NCBI RefSeq assembly: GCF_937881195.1
Contig: NZ_CALGFC010000048.1
Span: 1 to 50,876, forward strand
DNA from: an uncultured Methanobrevibacter sp.
GTDB taxonomy: Archaea; Methanobacteriota; Methanobacteria; Methanobacteriales; Methanobacteriaceae
Reading direction: 5' to 3'
Length of the DNA: 50,876 nt
In this document: positions 17,695-27,976 of the stretch, one piece after another
Layout of the letters: the number at the start of each line of letters is the position of its first letter
Numbering within the stretch: the first letter of the stretch is position 1
Position numbers and translations under genes: made by a program
Notes under the pieces: model-generated
The model's input: only the letters and a program-made list of their open reading frames with translations
Databases searched by the model: none
What the model was told of the DNA's origin: nothing

Positions 17695-20600
17695 ATGAAA
17701 TTTAGATTACACAATGTAATCCTATTTTTAATCTTAGTTTTAACAATAACTTTAAGTATTGGTTTTGTATGCGCAACAGACTCACAAGTAAATAATAATG
17801 AAATCACAGATGATTCTATTACTGTTCTTGGAGTTAATGAAACTTCTTCATCTAATTTTATAGATAATGATTCTAATTCTTTATCTGATAATAATATTAT
17901 ATCAGAAAATAATAATAATGCTATTAATACTTCCAATGATAAAATTAATACTACTTCTAACAAACTTAAAAATATTTCTATCTCTGGAAAAGTAATTAGG
18001 TGTGATTCTGGTTTAGCTTTTTCTGGAGTTACTATTAAAATATTTGACTTAAAAAACAATTTATTATATTCTACCAAAACAGATCAAAATGGTAAGTATA
18101 GTATAAACTTAATTAGTCAAGATTCTACTTTTAATGTAGTTGCAAGTTATCCTGGGCATGTTACTTTATCAAAAATTTTGAATTTGTCTAATATTAATGG
18201 ATCTTATTTTGGAACTGCTAATTTTCAACTAGGTCCAGAGCCAATTATTATATCTAATGGTGCTTTAAGTGAGTTTATAAATGAAACTTTTAAATTCCAA
18301 ATTAATTTTGACAATGTGGGTAATGAAACAGGTTTTGGCCCAATTGTATATTTGACACTACCCCCAGGTATTCAATTTAAAAATGCAACTTTTTTAGGAA
18401 ACCAAGTTAAAGTGACTTTTGTTGGAATATTTCCTGGTAACTCAACTGGGACTTTAGTGGATCCTCTCACTAAAATGAATGTGACAGGTATATCAGGAGA
18501 TAGTTTTTATGTGTTAGAATACCCATTAGGTAGCTACACAAAAGGACAACCTATTGCTACTATGGAGATAACAGCATTTCTTTTAGGTAATAATACCATT
18601 GGCCTACCTCTGAATATTACTGCTACCCCTGTTTTCAGATTTGGTGCAAATGAAACTGGGACTACTCCTCTAATTGGAAATAAAACTAATTTAAAAATTA
18701 CTCCTAATGTAATTAAGATTACCAAAGTTTCAGATGCTCCTGAAGATGAAATTGCAACTGGTAAAAGTAATCCTCATATTTATAAGTTAATAATTGACAT
18801 TGCAGATGGCCAAACTGTTACAAATATATCTCTTAAAGATATTTTACCAAATAATATTCAATTCATTGAATTGCTTAATGGTGCAAATGGTACAATAATT
18901 TATTTGCCTTCTCAAACAGTTCCTGGAGGAATATTAGAATTATATTTCAATAATATAACTGGTACTTTAGGTAATGATAGAATTATAACATATTCTTTTT
19001 ATGCTCCTTTACTTGATAGTATGAATCAATCTGTTATTGATCCGAATACTGGAGCATCAGTTAATGCTACAAATCAGGTTAATATCTCTGGTATATATAA
19101 TTCATATAATGTTTCATCAAGAGATAACAATACAGTAATTTTAAAATCTGTAGCAACTCAAAAATATGTTAATGATACTAGTTCGTCTAAACCAAAACCT
19201 ACTGACATTTTAGAATATGTTATTAATTTTCAAATTTCTGACTACTTCTCTTTAGATAATTTAGTCATCACTGATATTTTGGGTGATGGTCAAACTTTCC
19301 TAGGAAGTCAAACTCCATATTTAAATATTCATCTTTCTAATGGAACAACAATATTTTTATATTTTAATCTCACTAATCCAAATCAGTTTCAAGCTGTCTA
19401 TGATGGGATATCCGGAATTACATATCTTAAATTTAACATAACTAGACTTTTAATAGATAATCAATATGATGGTGGTTTAGAAGGGGCTGATTATTATGGT
19501 AATGGATCATTAAGTCAAGTTTATGGAAATTTAACATTTAGAAGTAAGATTAATATTAATTATGTTGTAAATAATAATACTATAGTTTCTAATGATGTAA
19601 TAAGAAATAATGTCGATTTGAAAGCAAACTTAGATAATCAAACAGCAATTGTGGGAGATAGTAGTGGAACTCAAATTACAATTGTTTCTCCTGTTTCAAA
19701 AAAAATTATTTATCAAATTAATGGAAAAAATGTAACTGGTTCTAATTTTGTAATTAAGCCAGGGGATAATATAACATTTTCTTTAGAAATCTATGTTCCT
19801 ACTAGTAATTTGAATTCTTTTGTTATAATTGATTATTTGCCTATACCTTTTTTAACTGCACTTCAATTTTACACAGGTCAATTACAAAATCTATCTTTAA
19901 CTGTTCCTGCCAGTGGGCAATGGAGATTAGGTGAAAAAGATACTTTAACTGCTTTAACTGGGGTAATGCCATATTTAACTATTGATACTGCTCAAAATGC
20001 ACTTATATTTTACTATGGTAATATTTCTCAAGAGTCTCAAATGTCTTCAACTGCCCATATACTCTTTACATTAACAGCTACTGGAGCTCCAATGGCCGAT
20101 GGGTTATCTCTTGCAAATTTTTTAAATGTTAAATATGAAAATACTGAAAATCTTACTTTTTCAGATAATTATATTGTTAACTTTATAACTTCTGAACCAG
20201 AATTATCAATTGAAAAAAATGCGACTCCTAAAAAAGATTTAGAGGCAGGAAATAATGTAACTTACACTATAATCATTAAAAATAATGGTAATGGAACTGC
20301 ATATAATGTTGTTGTTAAAGATAGTTTATTAATAGATAATCCTGGTTATTTTGATTCAATTAATATCATAGCTTATTATCTTAATGGTGCCCAAATAACT
20401 GGATTAAACCTTAATGATTTATTTACTTCAAATGGTTTAAATTTTGGGGAGTTATATCCTATTTTTGGAGTTAATGGTACAAATAACACTATAATAATTA
20501 CTTATAATGTAACATTAGGTCCAAAAGTTTATCCATTACAAGTAATAAATAATACTGCAAAAATCACTAAATTTACTTCATTGCCTGATGTTTCAAGCCC

Positions 20601-23600
20601 AAATTTTGTTCTTAATCCTTCTGACTATGAAAGTAATGCCACTGTTAGCCTTAAAGGCATTGATTTTAATAAAACATATATTGGATCTAAAAATGGTTCA
20701 AGTATTGGTTCTAATTTAACAATTGGGGAAGTAGGAACATATAGGCTTGTGATAACATTACCTTCTGGACAAATAAAAGATATTGTCATTGTCGACACTC
20801 TTCCTAATGGTCTTAAATATGTAAATAATTCTATAAATGTTGTTTCAAATGGTAATATAGAATTACCTAATTATACAATTGATATAGTTGGTAATGTTAT
20901 TACAATACACTTTACTGGTTTAACTAACACTTCAGATGGCACAAATAAAACTTTTTATGTAGATTTTGATGCAATCGTGCTAAATAATGCTACATTAAAC
21001 CCTCCTAATACAAATAATAGGAGTAGAACAAACACAGCAACTATTGATTGGAATAACACTGGCCATATTCCTATTACATCATCTGCTACAATTAATATAA
21101 TAGAACCGAAAATCACTGCAAATAAAACATTTAGTACTAATGTTGTTTATGGTGATAAATCTATAACTGTTTATATCAATATAAAAAATGATGGGCTATC
21201 AAAAGCATATAATGTAACTATTAAAGATTATCTTGCTAGTGCAGGTAATATATTTAACTTGACTAGTTCTAATGTAATTGAAATATCTACTAAAGCAGGT
21301 TTTACTTTTAATTATGATCCTATTAATAAAATTGTTACTTATACTGGTGGAAATCTTGACGTTGGTGAAACAGCTACTTTTTCATTTAATTTAACTGCTT
21401 TACCTGATCCGGTGTTAGGTTCAAATTATACTAATGTAGCTAATGTCACTTATTGGTCACTCCCTTGGATTGATACTATTCCTAATCCCGATAGTAGGAA
21501 TTATAACACTTCTGGAATAGACAGTCTATTAGTTGGTGATCCTAAAATAAATAAAGCAGTCATCAATTCAACAATTCATGGTTCAACAGGTAAATTAACT
21601 ATTGGGGAATATATAACTTATCTTATTTCAATAGAACTTCCTAAGGGAAATGCAACAAATCTTTTAATAACTGATATCTTGCCTAATGGATATAGTTATA
21701 TTAAATATACATTAGATTCATCTACTTGGATTGGTAGTTTAGGTAATTTAGTTGTTGGAGTTAATGGCACAAAAATAAACTTCAACTTCACAGGAATAAC
21801 TAATAGTCTTTCTAATAATAATACTTTTTATATTTATTTAGTAGCTCAAGTACTTAATGATTCATCAAATAGGGTAGGGCAAATAAAGACTAATAATGTA
21901 AATTTAACATGGGATGAAAATCTTAAAGGACCATTTAAATCTTCTGTAAATACAACTATTGTAGAACCAAGTTTACAAATTGTTAAAAGTGCAAATGTTA
22001 CTAATGTTGATGGTGGAGATAAGGTTTTAATCACTATTAAAATTACTAATAATGGTAATTCTAATGTTTATAGGTTAAATATAACTGATTTATTAGATAC
22101 AAATTTATTTAATCCAAATACTGTTAATTTTAATTTAGTTAATGGATTTAATTTTACAAGAGATAATAATATCATATATATAATAGCGGATAATGATACA
22201 TCAATTGCACCAGGAAATTCTGTAAATTTCACTTTCTCTGTTAATGTAATTCCTAATGTTGTAAGTAATTCTACTTTTACAAATATTGTAAATAGTAGCT
22301 TTTCATCTATGCCTAATGGATATGATATTACAAGAAATTATACTAATATTTCAAATATTCTTCAATTTAAAACTAACTCTCCTAATATTTCTAAAACTGT
22401 TAATTCGACTTCAGAACCAGGATCTACTGGATTATATTTATTAATTGGGGAAGTTGTTACTTATAAAATTGATATTACCATTCCAGAAGGTAAAACACTT
22501 GCTGCAGTTCTTAAAGATATATTATCAAACAATGTAATATTTAATAATGGTTCAGCTAAAATAATGCGTAATAATATTAATATTATTGCCTCAGATTTTG
22601 ATTTTAATTCTAATCCTAATGAATATATTAATTTGTCTGATAGTTACTTTTTGAATAATATTTTGAATCTTTCCTTTGGGGATATATCTTTTAATGGTAG
22701 TGAAGGAACTAGCAATGGGTTAATAAGTATAATTTTTAATGTAACACTTTTAAATATCCCTCAAAATCAAAATGGAACTAAAATATCAAATAATGCATCA
22801 TTAACATTTAATAATGCTAGTGGAATTCAGAAAAATATAGTATCTACTGCTTCTAATTTAACAGTAATTACTCCTAAACTTATAATTAATAAAACATCTA
22901 GTAAAAACATTATTGAGGGAGGAGAATCCTTTTCATATATTATAATACTCCAAAATAATGGTACGGCTCCTGTTTATGATATTGTAATCACTGACTATTT
23001 GCCTGATGGTTTATCTTATGTTAATTATATACAAATTCCAGAAAATTGGACTATAAACATCACTGGTCAAAAAATAACTTTCATTTCACCTTTAGGATTT
23101 AATATTAGCTCTGGAAATAATGTAACAATAGAATTTAATGTTACTGCTTCACAAGACATAAATTATGATTCAAAAATAATTAATAGTGTTAATGCTACTG
23201 GAACAAGTTTACCTGGTATACATGGGACTAATAATTCAACTATAGGCAATCCTGGAGAAACTAATGGTGAGAGAACTGGAGATTCATCTCAAGGTACAGT
23301 TAATAATATATTTGCCAATGCTACAAACACTATTAATACAAGGGCACCATCAGTTTCTAAAGATGTAAATAATAAAACTGCTCCAATAGGAGGAAATTTA
23401 AATTATACTATTGTTATTAATTTACCAGAGGGATATACAAAAAATCTAACAATTTCCGATTTGTTACCTTTAGGGTTAATTTATCTTCCTGGAACTCTTA
23501 ATATTTCTTCCTCTAGTTCTATAAACTATGAAAATATTATAATTAATATAATAGGTAATAGAATTGATGTTAATTTTGGATGGTTAAATGCTACATCTAG

Positions 23601-26600
23601 TGGTAATATAACTTTAATATACACTACATTAGTTCAAAATATTCCAAATAATGTTAACGGTACTATTTTATCTAATAATGTAACAATTACATTCATGAAT
23701 GGAACAGAAAATAATTCCACTGTTCGTGATAGTGAAAATATTACTGTAGTAGAACCTAAACTTAATATTAATAAGACTTCAAACAAAAATAATTACGTCC
23801 CTGGAGAAAATGTTGTTTTCACATTAAAAATAAGCCATAAAAATGGAAGTGCATCATCTGCTTATAATTTAATTGTAGTGGATAATATACCTGTTGGATT
23901 AATTTATGTAATTGGGTCATCAATACTTCCAGCTGGATGGTTTGTTGATGAAAATCAATCTAACTCTAATATATTAACATTTTATACTACTCCTGGTTAT
24001 GAGCTTCCATTAGGTCAAGAAATTACAATTAGATTTAACTGTACTGTTGGTAATTATATTTTTGCTGGTCTGAATTTAACCAATAATGTTGCTTTGAATT
24101 ATTCTTCAATTAATATTACTAACAATTCAAGGTTGTATGGCCCAATTAATGCTAGTTCTACTATTCATGTTATAGGTTCAGATATTTATGTTATCAAATC
24201 AGGAAATATAACTATAAATGCCGGTGAATCATTCAATTATTATATTGAAATTGGAAACAATGGGCCAGATTCTGCGATTAATGTTACAATTTATGATTTA
24301 ATAGATCAAAATTGGTTTATATGGATGAAAAATGTTAAATATTATTTAAATGGAAATTGGTATAATTTCACTAATCCATTAAACATTACTATAATAGGAA
24401 CATTATTGTCTGGCCAAAAGATTTTTATAAATGTTACAGGGATTTTAAACTCTTCAGCACCAACTGGAAATGTAACAAATAGCGTTGTTGTTAATTCATC
24501 AACTCCTGATCCAAATACTAATAATAATATGGACAATTGTACAACTGAAATAAAACAAAAATCTGTACTCATAGTAAATAAAACTGTAAATGAGCCTATT
24601 GTTATAGCTGGAAATTCGATTCATTATACTATTAAAGTTACAAATATTGGTCCAAGTTATGCTTATGATATAATTATAAATGATAATTTGCCTCATTATG
24701 TAACTGGAAAATATTATTCTCTTAATAATGGTACTACTTGGGTTCCATGGGAATCTGGGTTATTAGAATTTAATCATCTAGCAGTTGGAGATACTATAGA
24801 AATATTGGTTAATGCAACTGTGGATTCTTATGCTCCTAATGGTACAATTTTAAACAATATTGTAAAAGTAAGTCATCTTGGGGCCCCTGATGAAGAGAAA
24901 AATGCATCTTCTATTGTTTATTGTGTTGCTAATTTGACTTTGGTTAAGTCTAATGATCCTGTTTTGGTTGTTGTTGCTGGTGAGGGTATTGTTTATCAGC
25001 TTGTTTTAAGGAATAATGGTCCTTCTGTAGCTTTGAATTTGACTTTTAATGATAAGTTGCCTGTTGGTTTGTTTGATTCTTATTATCGTTATAGTGTTAA
25101 TAATGGGTCTTGGTCTAATTGGGTTAGTTTTAATAGTCTTTTGTCTTTGAATGTTTCTGAGTTTTTCCCTGATGGTTTTGACTTGGATGATGTTTTTGTT
25201 GTGGAAATTAAGGCTATTGTTAATGCTTCTACTGTTAATGGTACTGTTTTGGTTAATAGGGCTAATGTGACTTCTGGTACTGATCCTTTTGTTGTTGTTT
25301 CTAATAATGTTACTAATGTTGTTAAGAGTGTTGCTAGTTTGTCTATTAATAAATCTGGTGATATTAAGGTTGTTGCTGGTGGATTGATTCATTATGTTAT
25401 TACTGTTCATAATGGTGGTCCTAGTGATGCTGTGGGTACTGTTTTAATTGATGCTTTACCTAATTATGTTAATGGTTTGTATTATTCTCTTGATAATGGA
25501 GTTACTTATTATGCTTGGCCTTCTACTGGTAATATTAGTTTAGGAACTTTAGGTGTTAATGAAACTGTTGTTGTTTGGATTAATGGTAGTGTTGATTCTG
25601 CTACTCCTAATGGTACTATTTTAAATAATACTGCTTTTGTTAGTTCTCCTTTTGATCCGGATTCTCATAATGATTCTTTTGTTACTAATGTTACTACTCA
25701 GGCTAATTTAACTTTGAATAAGAGTGTTAATTCTATTATTGTTGTTGCTGGGGAGAATCTTGTTTATACTATTGTTTTGACTAATAATGGGCTTAGTGTT
25801 GTTCGGAATTTGACTTTTTATGATGGTCTTCCTAATGGTTTGATTAATTCTCATTATAGGTATAAAGTGGGTAATGGTTCTTGGTCTGCTTGGGATGATT
25901 TTAATGGTTCATTTGTGATTGTTTTGCCTGATGGTTATCTTTCTGTCAATGATTCTGTTGTTGTTGAGATTAACTCTACTGTTAATTCTAGTGTTGTTAA
26001 TGGTACTGTTTTGGTTAATATGGCTAATGTGACTTCTGGTACTGATCCTTTTGTGGTTATTTCTAATCCTGTTAATAGTACTGTTGTTTCAGTTTCTAAT
26101 TTGAGTTTGAATAAGTCTGTTGATCATGTTTGGGTTTATGCAGGTAATGGTTTGGTTTATTCAATTGTTTTGGTGAATCATGGTTCTTCTGCGGCTTGGA
26201 ATGTGACTTTGAATGATGCTGTTCCTAGTTGGTTGGTTGATCGTTATTATCGTTATAGTCTTAATAATGGGTCTTGGTCTAATTGGGTCTTGTTTAATGG
26301 TGATTTAGTATTGGATGTTTCTGGTCTTTTCCCAGATGGTTATGTTGGGGTTAATGATACTTTTAATTTAGAAGTTAAAGGGTTTGTTAATGCTTCTACT
26401 CCTAATGGCACTGTTTTGTTTAATAATGCTAGTGTTGTTTCTTTAACTGATCCTGAAGGGGTCATTTCTCCAACTGTAAACACAACAGTAAAAACACTTG
26501 CTAATTTGACAATTACTAAAACAATAAATGTTGAAAAAATAGTAAGGGGTCATTCAGTACAATATGTTATTGTGATAACCAATTTGGGGCCTTCTGATGC

Positions 26601-27369
26601 TTTAAATGTATCACTATACGATTATTTTGATACAAGTATACTAGTTAATACTATATATTCCACTTCTTCAGGAGTTTCTTGGACAGCTTTCAATGGTCCA
26701 TTGAATTTAACCTATCTTGTATCTTCACTTTCTGCTGGAAGCAATGTTACTATATGGGTTAATGGAACAATTTCTAACAATACTACAACTGGTATTACAA
26801 ATACTGTAATAACTAGTTCTGAAACTGATCCTGATGGTAATAAATCTGCTAATGTCACAACCCCAATACAAAAATCTCATATAACTATTAAAAAGACGGT
26901 CAATAATAAAAAACCATATCTTCATGAAACAGTTTATTTCACATTAACAGTTAAAAATTGGGGTCCAGATACTGCTATTGATGTTTATGCAATTGATATT
27001 CTTCCAAAAGGTTTTAAATTTGTTTCATTTAAGACTAAATACGGCTCATATAATTATAAAACTGGGTTATGGTATATTGGAAATATTTCTAATGGAAGCA
27101 CTATTCGATTGGTAATTGTAGCAGTAGTTGAAAAATTAGGAATTATTGTAAATAATGTAGAAGTTTTTACAGCTTCTTATGATGGCTCAGAAGAAAAACA
27201 CAACGCTTCTGCAAATGTAACGGTTTCTCCTGTCCCTGATCCAGATCCTAAACCTCAGCATAATCATGGTAATCTTATACCTATGAAAAACACTGGAATG
27301 CCTATTCCAATAGCAATTTTGGCAATTTTAATAATGTTTGTTGGTTTAGTAAGATTTAAAAGAAAATAA
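17695..27369 (+). CDS. Giant DUF11-repeat adhesin-like surface protein
   Basis: The 3224-aa secreted protein has a signal peptide (about 1-27) and an Asn/Ser/Asp-rich stretch to about 95. A carboxypeptidase-regulatory-like beta domain follows at about 98-165 (ISGKVIRCDSGLAFSGVTIK), then about 20 DUF11/TIGR01451-type beta-sandwich modules. It ends with IPMKNTGMPIPIAILAILIM and RFKRK, a membrane anchor with a basic stop. Between 20660 and 24180 two module types alternate (one with LTIGE-x-x-TY, one with GGxx-Y-x-NNG). From 24181 on, only the second type repeats, every 366-405 bp. Modules at about 24910-26480 use different codons. The family is common in Methanobrevibacter and thought to mediate attachment; the ligand is unknown. 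Confidence 0.93.
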   Translation: MKFRLHNVILFLILVLTITLSIGFVCATDSQVNNNEITDDSITVLGVNETSSSNFIDNDSNSLSDNNIISENNNNAINTSNDKINTTSNKLKNISISGKVIRCDSGLAFSGVTIKIFDLKNNLLYSTKTDQNGKYSINLISQDSTFNVVASYPGHVTLSKILNLSNINGSYFGTANFQLGPEPIIISNGALSEFINETFKFQINFDNVGNETGFGPIVYLTLPPGIQFKNATFLGNQVKVTFVGIFPGNSTGTLVDPLTKMNVTGISGDSFYVLEYPLGSYTKGQPIATMEITAFLLGNNTIGLPLNITATPVFRFGANETGTTPLIGNKTNLKITPNVIKITKVSDAPEDEIATGKSNPHIYKLIIDIADGQTVTNISLKDILPNNIQFIELLNGANGTIIYLPSQTVPGGILELYFNNITGTLGNDRIITYSFYAPLLDSMNQSVIDPNTGASVNATNQVNISGIYNSYNVSSRDNNTVILKSVATQKYVNDTSSSKPKPTDILEYVINFQISDYFSLDNLVITDILGDGQTFLGSQTPYLNIHLSNGTTIFLYFNLTNPNQFQAVYDGISGITYLKFNITRLLIDNQYDGGLEGADYYGNGSLSQVYGNLTFRSKININYVVNNNTIVSNDVIRNNVDLKANLDNQTAIVGDSSGTQITIVSPVSKKIIYQINGKNVTGSNFVIKPGDNITFSLEIYVPTSNLNSFVIIDYLPIPFLTALQFYTGQLQNLSLTVPASGQWRLGEKDTLTALTGVMPYLTIDTAQNALIFYYGNISQESQMSSTAHILFTLTATGAPMADGLSLANFLNVKYENTENLTFSDNYIVNFITSEPELSIEKNATPKKDLEAGNNVTYTIIIKNNGNGTAYNVVVKDSLLIDNPGYFDSINIIAYYLNGAQITGLNLNDLFTSNGLNFGELYPIFGVNGTNNTIIITYNVTLGPKVYPLQVINNTAKITKFTSLPDVSSPNFVLNPSDYESNATVSLKGIDFNKTYIGSKNGSSIGSNLTIGEVGTYRLVITLPSGQIKDIVIVDTLPNGLKYVNNSINVVSNGNIELPNYTIDIVGNVITIHFTGLTNTSDGTNKTFYVDFDAIVLNNATLNPPNTNNRSRTNTATIDWNNTGHIPITSSATINIIEPKITANKTFSTNVVYGDKSITVYINIKNDGLSKAYNVTIKDYLASAGNIFNLTSSNVIEISTKAGFTFNYDPINKIVTYTGGNLDVGETATFSFNLTALPDPVLGSNYTNVANVTYWSLPWIDTIPNPDSRNYNTSGIDSLLVGDPKINKAVINSTIHGSTGKLTIGEYITYLISIELPKGNATNLLITDILPNGYSYIKYTLDSSTWIGSLGNLVVGVNGTKINFNFTGITNSLSNNNTFYIYLVAQVLNDSSNRVGQIKTNNVNLTWDENLKGPFKSSVNTTIVEPSLQIVKSANVTNVDGGDKVLITIKITNNGNSNVYRLNITDLLDTNLFNPNTVNFNLVNGFNFTRDNNIIYIIADNDTSIAPGNSVNFTFSVNVIPNVVSNSTFTNIVNSSFSSMPNGYDITRNYTNISNILQFKTNSPNISKTVNSTSEPGSTGLYLLIGEVVTYKIDITIPEGKTLAAVLKDILSNNVIFNNGSAKIMRNNINIIASDFDFNSNPNEYINLSDSYFLNNILNLSFGDISFNGSEGTSNGLISIIFNVTLLNIPQNQNGTKISNNASLTFNNASGIQKNIVSTASNLTVITPKLIINKTSSKNIIEGGESFSYIIILQNNGTAPVYDIVITDYLPDGLSYVNYIQIPENWTINITGQKITFISPLGFNISSGNNVTIEFNVTASQDINYDSKIINSVNATGTSLPGIHGTNNSTIGNPGETNGERTGDSSQGTVNNIFANATNTINTRAPSVSKDVNNKTAPIGGNLNYTIVINLPEGYTKNLTISDLLPLGLIYLPGTLNISSSSSINYENIIINIIGNRIDVNFGWLNATSSGNITLIYTTLVQNIPNNVNGTILSNNVTITFMNGTENNSTVRDSENITVVEPKLNINKTSNKNNYVPGENVVFTLKISHKNGSASSAYNLIVVDNIPVGLIYVIGSSILPAGWFVDENQSNSNILTFYTTPGYELPLGQEITIRFNCTVGNYIFAGLNLTNNVALNYSSINITNNSRLYGPINASSTIHVIGSDIYVIKSGNITINAGESFNYYIEIGNNGPDSAINVTIYDLIDQNWFIWMKNVKYYLNGNWYNFTNPLNITIIGTLLSGQKIFINVTGILNSSAPTGNVTNSVVVNSSTPDPNTNNNMDNCTTEIKQKSVLIVNKTVNEPIVIAGNSIHYTIKVTNIGPSYAYDIIINDNLPHYVTGKYYSLNNGTTWVPWESGLLEFNHLAVGDTIEILVNATVDSYAPNGTILNNIVKVSHLGAPDEEKNASSIVYCVANLTLVKSNDPVLVVVAGEGIVYQLVLRNNGPSVALNLTFNDKLPVGLFDSYYRYSVNNGSWSNWVSFNSLLSLNVSEFFPDGFDLDDVFVVEIKAIVNASTVNGTVLVNRANVTSGTDPFVVVSNNVTNVVKSVASLSINKSGDIKVVAGGLIHYVITVHNGGPSDAVGTVLIDALPNYVNGLYYSLDNGVTYYAWPSTGNISLGTLGVNETVVVWINGSVDSATPNGTILNNTAFVSSPFDPDSHNDSFVTNVTTQANLTLNKSVNSIIVVAGENLVYTIVLTNNGLSVVRNLTFYDGLPNGLINSHYRYKVGNGSWSAWDDFNGSFVIVLPDGYLSVNDSVVVEINSTVNSSVVNGTVLVNMANVTSGTDPFVVISNPVNSTVVSVSNLSLNKSVDHVWVYAGNGLVYSIVLVNHGSSAAWNVTLNDAVPSWLVDRYYRYSLNNGSWSNWVLFNGDLVLDVSGLFPDGYVGVNDTFNLEVKGFVNASTPNGTVLFNNASVVSLTDPEGVISPTVNTTVKTLANLTITKTINVEKIVRGHSVQYVIVITNLGPSDALNVSLYDYFDTSILVNTIYSTSSGVSWTAFNGPLNLTYLVSSLSAGSNVTIWVNGTISNNTTTGITNTVITSSETDPDGNKSANVTTPIQKSHITIKKTVNNKKPYLHETVYFTLTVKNWGPDTAIDVYAIDILPKGFKFVSFKTKYGSYNYKTGLWYIGNISNGSTIRLVIVAVVEKLGIIVNNVEVFTASYDGSEEKHNASANVTVSPVPDPDPKPQHNHGNLIPMKNTGMPIPIAILAILIMFVGLVRFKRK
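24910..26480 (+). repeat. GT-rich, internally duplicated module block in the adhesin gene
   Basis: Four DUF11 modules here use GTT, GGT, TTG and GAG far more than the flanks, which favour A-ending codons. They share long near-identical stretches. Positions 25219-25305 match 25981-26067 at 79 of 87 bases, and the 44 bases from 25081 match those from 26245 at 43 of 44. This indicates recent internal duplication or gene conversion. Confidence 0.75.
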
Positions 27370-27606
27370 GGTTTTTATAATTAATTATTTTTAATTTTTT
27401 ATAATCTCATTACTTTTTATTTTATTATTTTTTAGCTATTTTTTTAATTATGATATTATAGATTATTTATAAAAATTTTTATATCGTGTTTTTTCAATAT
27501 TTTCCATTATTTTTTTATTATTTTTTAATTATTTTTTCAATTATTTAGATACTCATGAAATCCAATAAAAAATTATTTAAGTGTTATTAACAAAGATATT
27601 AATGGA

Positions 27607-27615
27607 TTATATATA
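27607..27615 (+). promoter_or_regulatory. TATA box of tRNA-Arg
   Basis: TTATATATA lies about 40 bp upstream of the first tRNA base, a normal distance for an archaeal tRNA promoter. Confidence 0.55.
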
Positions 27616-27651
27616 TTTGAAAAATAATCTATTCATTACTTATTTTATCCA

Positions 27652-27725
27652 GGGCCTGTGGTCTAGCCTGGAATGACGTAGGACTTCGGATCCTAAGATC
27701 GAGGGTTCAAATCCCTCCAGGCTCG
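27652..27725 (+). tRNA. tRNA-Arg (anticodon TCG)
   Basis: A complete 74-nt cloverleaf is present. The acceptor stem GGGCCTG pairs with CAGGCTC, with one G-U pair, and the discriminator is G. The D arm is closed by GTC and GAC. The anticodon stem TAGGA/TCCTA carries the loop CTTCGGA, so the anticodon is TCG and reads CGN, mainly CGA. The T stem GAGGG/CCCTC has the loop TTCAAAT. No intron is present and CCA is not encoded. It sits alone between two giant surface-protein genes and is followed by a T-rich terminator region. Confidence 0.97.
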
Positions 27726-27976
27726 TTTTACTTTTTATTATATTAATTAATATTTTTATTTTTTTATTATTCTTTCTTTTCTTCTTTTATATTATTTTTA
27801 AGATTTTTTTAAACTTATTATTGTCTCTATCATTAATTAAATAGTTTTTTATAAAATTATTTTATCAACTTTACTTGAATTTTATTAAAATTAAATAGAT
27901 AATTTTATATTGTTGAATATTAAAAGATATTAGTTATTGGATTAATCTATTTAACATAATTAATGAGGAAAATTTT

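Noticed and set aside
25006..25410. Minus-strand open frame in the giant adhesin gene
   Set aside because: Its Asn/Ile/Arg/Ser-rich product arises from the GT-rich repeated coding strand; it has no homology pattern or start signal.
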